Part shown: positions 16,469 through 24,913 of the stretch, piece after piece | Layout of the letters: each line of letters begins with the position of its first letter | Numbering within the stretch: position 1 is the first letter of the stretch | Assembly (NCBI GenBank): GCA_023431185.1 | Contig: JAEYXS010000061.1 | Location: 1-41,831 of the forward strand | DNA: 41,831 nt | Source: Verrucomicrobiota bacterium | Lineage (GTDB): Bacteria; Verrucomicrobiota; Verrucomicrobiia; Limisphaerales; JAEYXS01 | Direction: 5' to 3' | Made by a program: the position numbers and the translations under genes | Notes under the pieces: generated by a model | Seen by the model: the letters and a program-made list of their open reading frames with translations, nothing else | The model's database searches: none | Told to the model about the DNA's origin: nothing

Positions 16469-16499
16469 TTGGACGTTCGATGTTGGACGTTGGATGTTT
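16469..16499 (+). repeat. Short tandem-like repeat (GGACGTT/GATGTT units)
   Basis: TTGGACGTTCGATGTTGGACG then TTGGATGTT: near-tandem 7-9 bp units. A related series, AACATCG repeated four times, lies at 39473-39502 in opposite orientation. It lies in the 149-bp gap between the two amidohydrolase genes. Confidence 0.6.
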
Positions 16500-16509
16500 C
16501 CCAAATCAC

Positions 16510-19377
16510 TCACGGCTGGCCTCCCTTCGTCACTTTGCAGTCCAGGCAATGCACCGGCTGGATATCGTTCGCGGTTTCCAATACCCGCTGGAAGAAGGCA
16601 ACCCGGGCGCCTTCCGAGCTTGTGCTACCAGCGCCTTTCTTCGCCTTGGCAATCAAGGCTTCGCGCTCTTTCAACATTCGCTCGTAACGTGCGTCGCTCA
16701 AGGAACGGTCGAAGTATTTCTTTCCATCGATCCATGTTTCCAGACACATGGTGCTGCTGTCCAAGGGCGACTTGGTCCACAGCACGAAGTCCGCATCCTT
16801 GCCTTTCTCCAGCGAACCCACGCGGCCATCGATGCGCATCTGTTTGGCCGGATTGATGGTCACAAAGTTGAACGCCTCGATGTCTGGTGTGGCACCATAT
16901 TTCACCGCCTTGGCCGCTTCCAGGTTCATGCGCCGAGCCAGATCGGATGAATCGGAATTGAACGAGACGAGCACACCACGATCACGCATCAAACTGCCCG
17001 CATATGGAATGGCGTCATACACCTCGAACTTGAAGCCCCACCAGTCCGAGAAGCAGGAAGCACCTGCACCGTGTTTCGCGATCTCATCCGCCACCTTGTA
17101 ACCCTCCAGCACATGCTGCAGCGTGCCGACCTTGACCTTGAAAGTCTCCATGAGGCGCAGGAACGCGAGGATCTCATCACCGCGATAGGAATGGCAGTGA
17201 ATCCAGCGCTTGCCCTCGATGATCTCGCCGATGGCCTCCAGCTCCAGATTGCGTTTAGGCGGGATGCCGCCTTTGGTGCGGTACGTGGCCCACTCGGCCA
17301 GATACTGTTGGGCCGCGGTGAAGCGGTTCGCGATGAACGTAGGCACGCCCATGCGCGATTGCGGGAAGCGCGTGGTCTTGCGGTCGCCCCAGTTCGATTG
17401 CTTCACGTTCTCACCGAGGGCGAACTTGATGCCTGGCGGTGCGTCCGGGAATTTCAGTTCTTCCGGGGAAGCCCCCAGCTTCAGCTTGATGATCTGGTTC
17501 TGACCACCAATGGGATTGGCCGAGCCGTGCAACAGATTCGCGACCGTGAGGCCACCAGCGAGTTGCTTGTAGATGTTCTCTGTCTCGGAGTTCACCACAT
17601 CACCGATGCGCACCATGGCGGAGGAGGGGACGGTGCTCTCATTCACGCCGCCGAGGATCATGCTGTGGCTGTGGGCGTCGATCATGCCGGGGCTCAGATG
17701 ACGGCCTTGGGCGTCGATCACCAAGGTGTCCGGGCCAAGCTCCGCTTTGAAATGGCCGACTTGCTGAATCTTGCCTTCGCTCACGAGCATGGACGCATTC
17801 GTCAAAACGCCCTCGGGTCCACAGGTCCAGATGATGGCGTTGCGGATCAGGACAGATTTCGGCGCTGCCAGAATGGGACGATCTTCTTGCGGCGCGCGAG
17901 CCACGCGTTTCAGATCTTCCGGCTTGGCTTCTGTCTTCTTCTTGTCCTTTTCTTTGTCTTTGGACTCGGAGGCTTTCTTCGCGTCCTTCGGCGGTTCGGA
18001 GGTGGGGAAGCGCACGCCTTCGATCCATACCTCCTGCACCGGATTGCTAGGGGTGAAGTAATTCGTGCCTTTCACTACCGTAAGGCTGGCGAGTTTGCCG
18101 GGCTCGATACTGCCGAGCAGGGCATCCACACCGCAGATCTTCGCGGGCACGGTGGTCAGGGCGGCGAGCGCATCATCTTGGGTGAGTCCGCGTTGGATGG
18201 CGGTCTGTGCGTTTTTGCGGAAGGTCTTTTTATCGGCCAGTTCACGGGTGGTGAGGGCGACTTCACGGCCTTGCTGGCGCAGGACGCTGGCGTTTTCCGC
18301 CGCCCAATCCCACACGCGCAATTGGTCGAGGCTGACATCGTGCCAATCGTCATCCGTGGGCAGCTTGGGCGCGGCAGGCAGATTGAGTGGCACGATGAAA
18401 GCCGCTCCCGTGGCTCCAGCTAGTTCGGCCCGACGCCATTCCTGGCCGCTGGCGTAGATGACGTATTTGAGTTTCAGCTCCTTTGCCACCAGACCCGCGC
18501 GATCTACCATGAGCGCACTGCCCGGCTCGAACAGCACGGACATCTCCTGCTTCAAAGCGGGTTGCAAGGCTTCCAGCGCGGGATTGAATTCCGCACGCGG
18601 CTGGCCTTTCACCAAGGCATAATGCTGTGCATCGAAATAAGTCTGTCGCACGGCGGCGATGACACCCATCAACGAGCCAGGGTAGCTGTCGTCCTTCGTC
18701 TCGGAGTCGAACACGATGTGCTGGAAGACATCGCTGCGCACGATGCCTTCATTCGGACTGCCGTCATTCAACAAGACGAAGGCGCTGGAACCCGGCATGA
18801 TGCTGCCTTCCGGAACGATGTTGCCGGCGGTGAAGCCGAGGTCGCGCAAGGTCTCGAACGTTTTGGCGTTCGGCCGGTAGTTCGCGGCGATACGGCGCTC
18901 GGGGGTGATGCGGCGCAGTTCGTGTCCGGGACCGGCTTGGCCCGGGTCTTTTTCATCTCCGGGTACGCCGAAGAAATTGATGCTGCCGGAAGTGAGCTGG
19001 CCTTGGGTCTGGATCGGTTCCGTGCCGCTCGTGGAGATGCCCGCGCCGCTGTTCGTGCCAAGCGTGATGGTGGCATCGATGAAGCCCGCATAGACCGTAC
19101 ACCCGGTGAGGTCATGCACGCGCGCATCCGCGGGGATGCGCACATTGGTGCCCACGGCCTCGATCTTGCCATCGCGGATGAGGATGGTGGCGTTCTTCAA
19201 TGACTTGCCGGGCAGGGGAATGACCGTGGCCTTGGTGAGCGCATGCACGCCCAAAGGCTTGGGGCGATGACCTGGAGGCAGGAAATCAGCCGCGATCAGC
19301 GGAGCCAGTGAACTGCCTAAAAACAACAACGAGAGGGTGATTAGGCGACAACGCAACCGGTGTGTGAGCTGCATCAT
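16510..19377 (-). CDS. Exported two-domain amidohydrolase (inactive-looking plus active-looking domain)
   Basis: 955 aa from ATG 19377, with a signal peptide (LRCRLITLSLLFLGSSLAPLIAA). Domain 1 (about residues 35-460) has the amidohydrolase frame but reads VYAGFIDATITLG where HxH should be. A Lys/Glu/Asp-rich linker follows (about 475-505). Domain 2 (about 520-955) carries the metal site: MIDAHSHSMILGG, then HCHSYRGDE, LQHVLEGYK and the Asp in FNSDSSD, and ends with GRVGSLEKGKDADFVLW. So one functional and one degenerate barrel are fused. The family includes imidazolonepropionase-like and peptide- or amide-cleaving enzymes; the substrate is not deducible. The open frame extends upstream through the tRNA-Pro gene, which is spurious. 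The gene starts 17 bp after the tRNA. Confidence 0.88.
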   Translation of the reverse strand: MMQLTHRLRCRLITLSLLFLGSSLAPLIAADFLPPGHRPKPLGVHALTKATVIPLPGKSLKNATILIRDGKIEAVGTNVRIPADARVHDLTGCTVYAGFIDATITLGTNSGAGISTSGTEPIQTQGQLTSGSINFFGVPGDEKDPGQAGPGHELRRITPERRIAANYRPNAKTFETLRDLGFTAGNIVPEGSIMPGSSAFVLLNDGSPNEGIVRSDVFQHIVFDSETKDDSYPGSLMGVIAAVRQTYFDAQHYALVKGQPRAEFNPALEALQPALKQEMSVLFEPGSALMVDRAGLVAKELKLKYVIYASGQEWRRAELAGATGAAFIVPLNLPAAPKLPTDDDWHDVSLDQLRVWDWAAENASVLRQQGREVALTTRELADKKTFRKNAQTAIQRGLTQDDALAALTTVPAKICGVDALLGSIEPGKLASLTVVKGTNYFTPSNPVQEVWIEGVRFPTSEPPKDAKKASESKDKEKDKKKTEAKPEDLKRVARAPQEDRPILAAPKSVLIRNAIIWTCGPEGVLTNASMLVSEGKIQQVGHFKAELGPDTLVIDAQGRHLSPGMIDAHSHSMILGGVNESTVPSSAMVRIGDVVNSETENIYKQLAGGLTVANLLHGSANPIGGQNQIIKLKLGASPEELKFPDAPPGIKFALGENVKQSNWGDRKTTRFPQSRMGVPTFIANRFTAAQQYLAEWATYRTKGGIPPKRNLELEAIGEIIEGKRWIHCHSYRGDEILAFLRLMETFKVKVGTLQHVLEGYKVADEIAKHGAGASCFSDWWGFKFEVYDAIPYAGSLMRDRGVLVSFNSDSSDLARRMNLEAAKAVKYGATPDIEAFNFVTINPAKQMRIDGRVGSLEKGKDADFVLWTKSPLDSSTMCLETWIDGKKYFDRSLSDARYERMLKEREALIAKAKKGAGSTSSEGARVAFFQRVLETANDIQPVHCLDCKVTKGGQP

Positions 19378-19394
19378 GGATAAAGAAGAAAAAA

Positions 19395-19472
19395 TGGTCG
19401 GGGCGGTGAGATTTGAACTCACGACCTCTTGTACCCGAAACAAGCGCGCTAGCCAAGCTACGCTACGCCCCG
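19395..19472 (-). tRNA. tRNA-Pro (anticodon CGG)
   Basis: Cloverleaf read on the minus strand: acceptor CGGGGCG/CGCCCCG, discriminator A, encoded CCA (19395-19397), D arm GCG..CGC with TAGCTTGGCTAG, anticodon stem CTTGT/ACAAG with loop TTCGGGT (CGG), variable loop AGGTC, T arm GTGAG-TTCAAAT-CTCAC. C1-G72 is the usual bacterial proline identity pair. It lies immediately upstream of the amidohydrolase gene on the same strand. Confidence 0.97.
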
Positions 19473-19884
19473 AACCAGAGGAACGGAACTTGCATGGAGT
19501 CAGGAAAGATTGCAATGGGAAAAGTGAGGGAAAAACACCGACGGGCGCATTCTCGCGTTGCCCGCCTTCCCGCCTTGGTTCCCCCCGCCAGTTCACCATC
19601 TCGTTCACCCGCTTTTTTGCGGGCAGTGTCGGGCTGCGCCCCGCCGCTGTGCGACCAACCTCTGGGCCACCCTCCCACCTGACGTATCTGCCTTCATTGA
19701 TTTCACTCATACCGCCCTCCTTTCTCTGGCCCGCCGTTTTTGTGCTGGCCATCACCGGACACTCCCGGTCTTCACGGTCCACTCTGCCACGCTGCTTCAC
19801 CGATGCATAATTCATTAAAATCATCGCATTGATGCGTTTTGGGAATGAATGAGCTTCCGGTCAATTACCCCTCGGAGGTCCGTA

Positions 19885-19966
19885 TTTTTGGGTTGTGGCG
19901 AGATTTTGGCGAAGGAGCGGGTCAAAGGCCCTGTGACTGAGCCGAAACGACCCCAGAACCCAAAAA
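19885..19966. other. Long inverted repeat, possible structured RNA
   Basis: TTTTTGGGTT (19885-19894) pairs exactly with AACCCAAAAA (19957-19966), enclosing 62 bases. Within them GTCA..TGAC (19921-19936) can pair. A second overlapping pairing joins AGGAGCGGG (about 19914-19922) with CCCGCTCCT (19972-19980). The two pairings are partly exclusive. The direction of transcription and any function are unknown; a decayed mobile-element end is an alternative. Confidence 0.4.
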
Positions 19967-20062
19967 GACCGCCCGCTCCTCAGACAATCGGCTATAGTAT
20001 TTTTTGAAACGCTCTAAATTGGCAACGCGACAAGCCGGCTTGGACAAGTTCCGGAAAAGAAA

Positions 20063-20093
20063 AACTCCGACCCCCCTGACGGAGGTCGGAGTT
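20063..20093 (-). terminator. Rho-independent terminator of infA
   Basis: Perfect 10-bp stem AACTCCGACC (20063-20072)/GGTCGGAGTT (20084-20093) with an 11-nt loop. On the minus strand it is followed by TTTTCTTTTCC. It begins 22 bp past the infA stop. Confidence 0.88.
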
Positions 20094-20114
20094 CAAATTT
20101 GTGAATTTGTCCAA

Positions 20115-20330
20115 CTAGGTCCGGAGCCGGAATACGATGCGGCCTTTGGTCAGATCGTAGGGGGACATCTCCATCCGGACGCGATCACCGACGGTAAGGC
20201 GGACGAAATGTTTCCGCATTTTGCCGGAGATATGGGCGAGGACTTCGTGATTATTATCGAGCTTCACCCGGAACATAGTGCCGGGCAAGACGGTCTGTAT
20301 GCTGCCTTCTACTGTGATGTGCTCTTCCAC
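20115..20330 (-). CDS. infA: Translation initiation factor IF-1
   Basis: 71-aa S1/OB-fold protein that binds the 30S A site during initiation together with IF-2 and IF-3. The sequence is near-consensus: EEHITVEGSIQTVLPGTMF, VLAHISGKMRKHFVRL, SPYDLTKGRIVFR. The start is a GTG at 20330 (GTG GAA GAG CAC); the frame stays open to 20426, but the extra residues run into the upstream terminator. Length equals the family norm of about 72. It is a monocistronic unit between two terminators, downstream of the RRM gene. Confidence 0.95.
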   Translation of the reverse strand: MEEHITVEGSIQTVLPGTMFRVKLDNNHEVLAHISGKMRKHFVRLTVGDRVRMEMSPYDLTKGRIVFRLRT

Positions 20331-20391
20331 TTGAACAGGTCTTTCTGCGCTGGAAAATGGCCAGCTATTTCGGAAAACAGAAAAAAGTAAA

Positions 20392-20429
20392 GGTGTGGGG
20401 CTCTTTATAAAAAAAGCGCCCCACACCTG
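20392..20429 (-). terminator. Rho-independent terminator of the RRM gene
   Basis: Perfect 11-bp stem AGGTGTGGGGC (20392-20402)/GCCCCACACCT (20419-20429) with a 16-nt A/T-rich loop, followed on the minus strand by TTACTTTTTTC. It lies 26 bp past the RRM gene stop and isolates it from infA. Confidence 0.88.
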
Positions 20430-20455
20430 TGAAAACGCAAACAGGCTGGCGTCAA

Positions 20456-20866
20456 TTAGTAACGGCCACCACGGTCGCCGCCGCGGTCACCACCGCGATC
20501 GCCACGGAAACCACCACCGCCACCGCCCCGGCGTTCGCCACCACCGTATCCGCCGCCGCCACCGCCCCGGCGTTCACCACCTCCGCGGAAACCACCACCA
20601 CCGCCCGGAGGACGTTCTTCACGAGGACGGGCGATGTTCACGGTCAGATCACGACCGTCGAAATTCTTGCCGTGGAGGGCCTGGATGGCCGCTTCCGCCG
20701 CTTCCGGCGTCTCCATGGTGACGAAGGCAAAGCCACGGGGACGGCCCGTGAACTTGTCCACCATCAGGTTGACTTCGATGACACCGCCGTGCGCGGCAAA
20801 CAGGTCATGGAGGTCGTTTTCGATCGTGTTGAAGGAAAGATTTCCTACGAACAACTTAGTACTCAT
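20456..20866 (-). CDS. Glycine-rich RRM RNA-binding protein
   Basis: 136-aa RNA-binding protein. One RRM occupies residues 1-82 with RNP2 LFVGNL (residues 5-10) and RNP1 RGFAFVTM (about 44-51), both intact. The tail (about 87-136) is Gly/Arg-rich with internal repeats: two GGGERRGGGGGG units and three (R)GDRGG units. This is the bacterial Rbp type known from cyanobacteria and others, often linked to cold response or mRNA handling; a cold role is inference. The gene sits in its own unit with a long upstream region (340 bp to the ABC-F gene) and a strong terminator. The repetitive GGT/GGC codons cause the ACC-rich pattern on the plus strand. Confidence 0.93.
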   Translation of the reverse strand: MSTKLFVGNLSFNTIENDLHDLFAAHGGVIEVNLMVDKFTGRPRGFAFVTMETPEAAEAAIQALHGKNFDGRDLTVNIARPREERPPGGGGGFRGGGERRGGGGGGYGGGERRGGGGGGFRGDRGGDRGGDRGGRY

Positions 20867-21206
20867 TGATGATTTGTTATTAGATACTCACTTTCGCAGA
20901 CCGTTCCCGACCGCCGGGTTTCAAATCATCACTGAAAACTCGTTCACCTGAAGATTCACCAGCTCTCGAACCGTTGAGCAATCTAACATAACGGAATCGT
21001 AACATGGGGTTTTCTACGTCAGAAGGCAATCATAATTTTTCATCGCCTTTTGCAGGGGTAAAACTAATGACTTGAAGCGCTCGAGATCCTCTTAACTCAC
21101 ACCACCAAAGCAAGTTACCCACGTAAGTGTAACTAACCTTATTTTGCTTTTCAGCGCAAGGGAGGGTCTCTTTTTAACGATCTCCCGGCTTGACGCCTCG
21201 CGTAAA
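20867..21206. other. Upstream region of the RRM gene
   Basis: 340 bp of lower-GC sequence between the ABC-F stop and the RRM start. It must hold the RRM promoter and leader; A/T-rich stretches (for example around 21030 and 21135-21150) are candidates, but no clear -35/-10 pair or conserved leader was identified. No gene seen. Confidence 0.45.
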
Positions 21207-22817
21207 TCACCCCGCCGTCAGGGCGGCGCGGGCGTTTCCTTCCGCCCCCGTCTTCTCCAAGTAGTAGTCGAAATTGCCCACGTACGGCGTCACCTGGCCG
21301 TTATTGATGTGCAGCACCTTCGTTGCCAGCTTCCGGATGAAGTGCACATCGTGCGAGATGAAGACCAGCGTGCCCTCATACTTCTCCAGCGCGAGGATCA
21401 GCGATTCCACCGTCAGGATGTCCAAGTGCGTCGTCGGCTCATCCATCAGCAGGAGGTTCGGCGGGTCCACGAGGAACTTCACCAGGTTCAACCGGCTCTT
21501 CTCGCCGCCGCTCAGCACCGCCGTCTTCTTGAAGATCTCTTCCTTGCGGAACATAAACGAGCCCAAGATACCGCGCGCCTCCTCTTCACCGAGGGCCGGG
21601 GCCGCCGCCATGATCTCTTCGAGCACACTGTTGTTCGGGTCCAGCGTCGCTGAGCGATGCTGGCTGAAGTAACCGATCTTTGCATTGTGCCCAAGGTCAC
21701 GCACACCCTTCTGGAACTCCACCTCACCCGCGAGAATCTTCAGCAGCGTCGATTTACCCGCACCGTTCGGCCCCACGAGCACCGTGCGTTCGCCGCGCTC
21801 TACCGTCAGGTCCAGCCCGCGATACACCGCGTGACTCCCGTAGGCCATGTGGATGCCCTCCAGCGAGATCGCCCGCTGACCGCCGCGTTGGGGTTGGGGG
21901 AATTGGAACCGGAACGGCTTGCGCGGCTGCTTCGGCTTCTCGATCAGCTCCATGCGCTCGATCTGCTTCAGCTTGCTCATCGCCTGCGACGCCTTCGACG
22001 CCACCGAGCGGAAGCGGTTCACGAACTCCTGCAAGTTCGCGATCTCCTTCTGCTGATTCTTGTACGCCGCCAGCTGGTTCTCGTAATTCTCCTCCCGCTG
22101 CCGCAGGTAATCCGTGTAATTCCCCGTATACGCGATCAACTTTTGTTCATTGATCTCGAAGATGTTTTTGCACAACTCATCCATGAACTGGCGGTCATGC
22201 GAGATCATCAGCAGCGCCCCCGGGAAACCCTTCAGATAATCCTGCAACCACAAGAGCGCCATCAGGTCCAAATGATTCGTCGGCTCGTCCAGCATCAAGA
22301 GATCCGGCTCCATCACCAGCAGCCGCGCCAAGTGCGCCCGCATGATCCAGCCACCGCTCATCTCCCTCGCCGGTCGGTCGAAATCCGTCTGCTTGTAACC
22401 CATCCCCACCAGGATGCGTTTCGCGCGCGCCTCGAATTCCGGATTGTTCAACGCATCGAATTTGCTCTGCGCCTCGAAATACTCCGGGATATCCACCGTG
22501 CCCGCCTTCTCCAGCTCATGCAGCGTTTTCTCCAGCTTCTCGATCTCGCCCGCGCGCCCCGTCGCCACCTCGATCACCGTCTCATTCCCGATCGGCTCGC
22601 TCTCCTGCGGGAGAAAGCCCACCGTCGTCCACTCATCCCGCACCACTTCGCCCTCATCCGGCTCATCTTTTTTAAGGATCAGCGAGAACAACGTGGACTT
22701 GCCCGCGCCGTTAGGACCCACGAGCACCACGCGATCACCATAATTGATCTGCATGTTCGCACCCTCGAACAAAGTGCGACCACCAAAACTCTTCTTCAGA
22801 TTACGAATCGTCAGCAT
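21207..22817 (-). CDS. ABC-F family ATP-binding protein
   Basis: 536-aa soluble protein with two ABC ATPase domains and no membrane segment, i.e. the ABC-F family of ribosome-associated factors (EttA/Uup/YheS and related resistance proteins). Walker A is GPNGAGKS in both halves (first at about residues 34-41). Signature motifs are MSGGWIMRAHLA and LSGGEKSRLNL; Walker B segments are LLMLDEPTNHLD and LLLMDEPTTHLD. A linker of about 80 residues between domains, rich in Lys/Gln/Glu (YKNQQKEIANLQEF ... SKLKQIERM), corresponds to the P-site tRNA interaction motif. The first signature (SGGW) is a mild variant. It starts at ATG 22817. Exact subfamily not assigned. Confidence 0.92.
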   Translation of the reverse strand: MLTIRNLKKSFGGRTLFEGANMQINYGDRVVLVGPNGAGKSTLFSLILKKDEPDEGEVVRDEWTTVGFLPQESEPIGNETVIEVATGRAGEIEKLEKTLHELEKAGTVDIPEYFEAQSKFDALNNPEFEARAKRILVGMGYKQTDFDRPAREMSGGWIMRAHLARLLVMEPDLLMLDEPTNHLDLMALLWLQDYLKGFPGALLMISHDRQFMDELCKNIFEINEQKLIAYTGNYTDYLRQREENYENQLAAYKNQQKEIANLQEFVNRFRSVASKASQAMSKLKQIERMELIEKPKQPRKPFRFQFPQPQRGGQRAISLEGIHMAYGSHAVYRGLDLTVERGERTVLVGPNGAGKSTLLKILAGEVEFQKGVRDLGHNAKIGYFSQHRSATLDPNNSVLEEIMAAAPALGEEEARGILGSFMFRKEEIFKKTAVLSGGEKSRLNLVKFLVDPPNLLLMDEPTTHLDILTVESLILALEKYEGTLVFISHDVHFIRKLATKVLHINNGQVTPYVGNFDYYLEKTGAEGNARAALTAG

Positions 22818-22969
22818 GACACAAACAAAGCAAACAATTAAATGATCCCGTCAAAATGGGGGATGCGGACTGCCTCTGGAAACGAGCGTCCAGCCCCTTT
22901 TGTAACGGATAGGGGTCAGGGGGAACAGAGCTAAATTTCCTGTAGTGCAGCCGCCGAAGTAAGGAAGCT

Positions 22970-23758
22970 CTAACCCTTTATCGTGCATGGTTTTCCCATC
23001 CAAACATCCTTCCCTAGCTCCGCGAAGTTTCCACCTAGTACCTCCGCCTCCTTAAACCATCCGCCCGCTTTCCCCAGCAAGCCCTTGTCCGCCACCTGAA
23101 ACTCCACCGCCCGTTGCCGCCACGGCGGATGCCAGATCCGGAACCGCCGCTTGTGGCCCCGGTGACACGTATAAGCCGTATACCGCTCCAATAAAAACTC
23201 CGTCAACGAACCTGCCGCACACCGCTCCGGTATATCCTCGGCCGCAAAACTCGCGTGCAACTCCAGCCGCCGCTGCTCCGCTGCGTTCAGCTCCAATTCC
23301 ATCCGCCCACGCTTCAGATCAATCTCCCGCCGCGCCGCCGCATGATGATACGGCAGCCCATACACCGGACGCCCAAACGGAATGCTCAACCGGTTCGACA
23401 AAAACTCCTGCATGAAATAAATCCCCGGCTCCCCGCGATGAGTCACATACGCCCGCACATTCAGAAAATGACTCCGCGTGAACGGCTGAAATACCGCCTC
23501 CGTCAACGTCGGCGCTTCAAACATCCGCAACCGCGCCAACTGAAACGACACCAGGCTCACGAATGCCCGCCCCTCAAACAGATCCAAAGGGAAGGGGACC
23601 TCCCGCTGCAACACCTCCGCTGGCACCTCGAAATGCAAAAAGAACAACTCCACCCAATCCGCCACGAACAAAGGCTCCCCCCTCACCGACAGCATGCGCT
23701 CCCTTGCCGCCAGATTCTGCGCATTCTCCACCCCGTGCTCGACGTCTATTGTATTCAT
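22970..23758 (-). CDS. DUF2071 family protein (YqjF-like)
   Basis: 262 aa from ATG 23758 (MNTIDVEHG). The layout fits the uncharacterised DUF2071 family: ADWVELFFLHFEVPAEVLQ, then FPLDLFEGRAFVSLVSFQL, then NVRAYVTHRGEPGIYFMQEF and GLPYHHA. Function unknown; the fold is probably acetoacetate-decarboxylase-like. No signal or membrane helix. It is the last gene of the minus-strand block that starts at 28322, but 150 bp containing a double hairpin repeat separates it from the SDR gene upstream, so co-transcription is uncertain. Codons upstream of ATG 23758 belong to that repeat. Confidence 0.82.
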   Translation of the reverse strand: MNTIDVEHGVENAQNLAARERMLSVRGEPLFVADWVELFFLHFEVPAEVLQREVPFPLDLFEGRAFVSLVSFQLARLRMFEAPTLTEAVFQPFTRSHFLNVRAYVTHRGEPGIYFMQEFLSNRLSIPFGRPVYGLPYHHAAARREIDLKRGRMELELNAAEQRRLELHASFAAEDIPERCAAGSLTEFLLERYTAYTCHRGHKRRFRIWHPPWRQRAVEFQVADKGLLGKAGGWFKEAEVLGGNFAELGKDVWMGKPCTIKG

Positions 23759-23786
23759 AGCCTTCGTCGTCGCCTTCCCCTGTAGC

Positions 23787-23828
23787 GCAGCCATCCTGGC
23801 TGCGGGTTATGCGAGCATCTTGCTCGCA
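23787..23828. repeat. Double hairpin (REP-like) repeat
   Basis: Two adjacent perfect hairpins with 3-nt loops: GCAGCCA-TCC-TGGCTGC (23787-23803) and TGCGAGCA-TCT-TGCTCGCA (23810-23828). It is placed between two co-oriented genes. Such paired short stems resemble REP/BIME-type extragenic elements and could trim or stabilise mRNA ends. Confidence 0.75.
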
Positions 23829-23908
23829 TTCATCATTCCATCCTGTTTCTGCCTTAGTTTTTGCGTATTTAGCGGGCTCACTTCCCGTTACGCCATACGC
23901 ATCACGGA

Positions 23909-24847
23909 TTACGCCGTCCCCATCAAATCCACCAACGCCCCTCTCACCTCACTGAACCGAAACTGAAACCCCTCGCGCAACAATCTCCCCGGCACCACCC
24001 GCCGGCTCTTGATGATCAACTCCGTCTCCGTCCGCAGCAACACCGCACCGATCTCCAGCATCCACTTCGTCGCCGGCAGGCCGAACGGCATCCCGCACAC
24101 CTCACGAAACGTCCGCATCATCTCCGCGTTCGTCACCGGCTTCGGTGCCGCCAGATTCACCACGCCGCTCACATCCTCACGCGCGATCAACCACTCGATC
24201 GCCCGGCAGAAATCCACCTCATGGATCCATGACATATACTGCCGCCCATCACCCATCTGCCCGCCCAGGCCGAATCGGATCATCCGGCGCATCACCGGGA
24301 ACACGCTGTTCCGCCCATGCCCCAACACCATCGCCGTGCGCAGCGCCACCTTGCGCGTCCCGGGAACCTTCGCTTCATTGAAAACCCTTTCCCAAGCCGT
24401 GGCGACCTCAATCGAGAACGCATCCTTCGCCTCCGCCGTCGCCCCGATCTCACCCTCCTCATCCCATGGCACACCATACGTATGCTTGTAGATCGTCGCT
24501 GTGCTGGAGTTTATCCATACCTGCGGCGCTTGCTGACAACGCGCCATCGCCTCGCCCAACACCCGCGTCGAATCGATCCGCGAATCCATGATCAGCCGCC
24601 GGTTCCTCTCCGTGTACCGGCAATCCACCGACACCCCCGCGAGATTGATCAGCGCATCCGCCCCCTCCAGCTCCTTCGCCCAATCCCCCAAAGTGCACCC
24701 ATCCCAATAAACCTCCCGCCCCTGCGGACACCCCGGATCGGGCCGTCGCGTCAGGATCACCACCGCCCACCCCTTGGCCGTAAAATACTTCGCCAGCACC
24801 CGCCCCAGAAACCCGCTCCCACCCGCGATGACGATCTTTTGCTTCAT
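23909..24847 (-). CDS. TIGR01777-type SDR epimerase/oxidoreductase
   Basis: 312-aa atypical short-chain dehydrogenase. The NAD(P)-binding glycine motif is AGGSGFLGRVLA (residues 8-19). The family signature of TIGR01777 (YfcH-like) proteins is present: DALINLAGVSV, RNRRLIMDSRIDSTRVL, and the GGGxQ-type MSWIHEVDF block. Substrate unknown for the family. Start ATG 24847 has a good ribosome site (GGAGAGGACAGC). It lies 55 bp downstream of a second SDR gene on the same strand; the intervening spacer is a dispersed repeat. Confidence 0.9.
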   Translation of the reverse strand: MKQKIVIAGGSGFLGRVLAKYFTAKGWAVVILTRRPDPGCPQGREVYWDGCTLGDWAKELEGADALINLAGVSVDCRYTERNRRLIMDSRIDSTRVLGEAMARCQQAPQVWINSSTATIYKHTYGVPWDEEGEIGATAEAKDAFSIEVATAWERVFNEAKVPGTRKVALRTAMVLGHGRNSVFPVMRRMIRFGLGGQMGDGRQYMSWIHEVDFCRAIEWLIAREDVSGVVNLAAPKPVTNAEMMRTFREVCGMPFGLPATKWMLEIGAVLLRTETELIIKSRRVVPGRLLREGFQFRFSEVRGALVDLMGTA

Positions 24848-24882
24848 GCTGTCCTCTCCAGATGCTTCAATCCGCTTCCCTA

Positions 24883-24913
24883 ATTCGTGCAAATTTGTGT
24901 AATTAGTGTCTTC
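24883..24913 (+). repeat. Dispersed ATTCGTG element at a gene 3' end
   Basis: 31 bp matching 2955-2985 at 26 of 31 positions (ATTCGTG..GTGTCTTC). On the minus strand it contains the TAA stop (24903-24905) and last codons of the NDUFA9-like SDR gene, and fills the gap to the next gene. Confidence 0.62.

Larger units (their letters stand above)
19473..20114. other. Intergenic region between tRNA-Pro and infA
   Basis: About 640 bp. The part 19473-19880 shows no gene, RNA or repeat that I recognise; the plus-strand open frames there are antisense extensions over the tRNA. The part 19885-19980 contains long inverted repeats (separate entry). The part 20063-20093 is the infA terminator. Confidence 0.55.

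Noticed and set aside
19395..19824. N-terminal extension of the two-domain amidohydrolase through the tRNA
   Set aside because: The frame is open across tRNA-Pro, but a signal peptide begins right after the tRNA at ATG 19377, so the extension is fortuitous.
20460..20640. ACC/GCC-rich repetitive stretch that could look like a microsatellite or CRISPR-like array
   Set aside because: It is the coding sequence of the glycine-rich tail of the RRM protein, with no uniform repeat-spacer structure.
21657..22841. 394-codon plus-strand frame opposite the ABC-F gene
   Set aside because: Leu/Arg/His-rich antisense shadow without motif or ribosome site.
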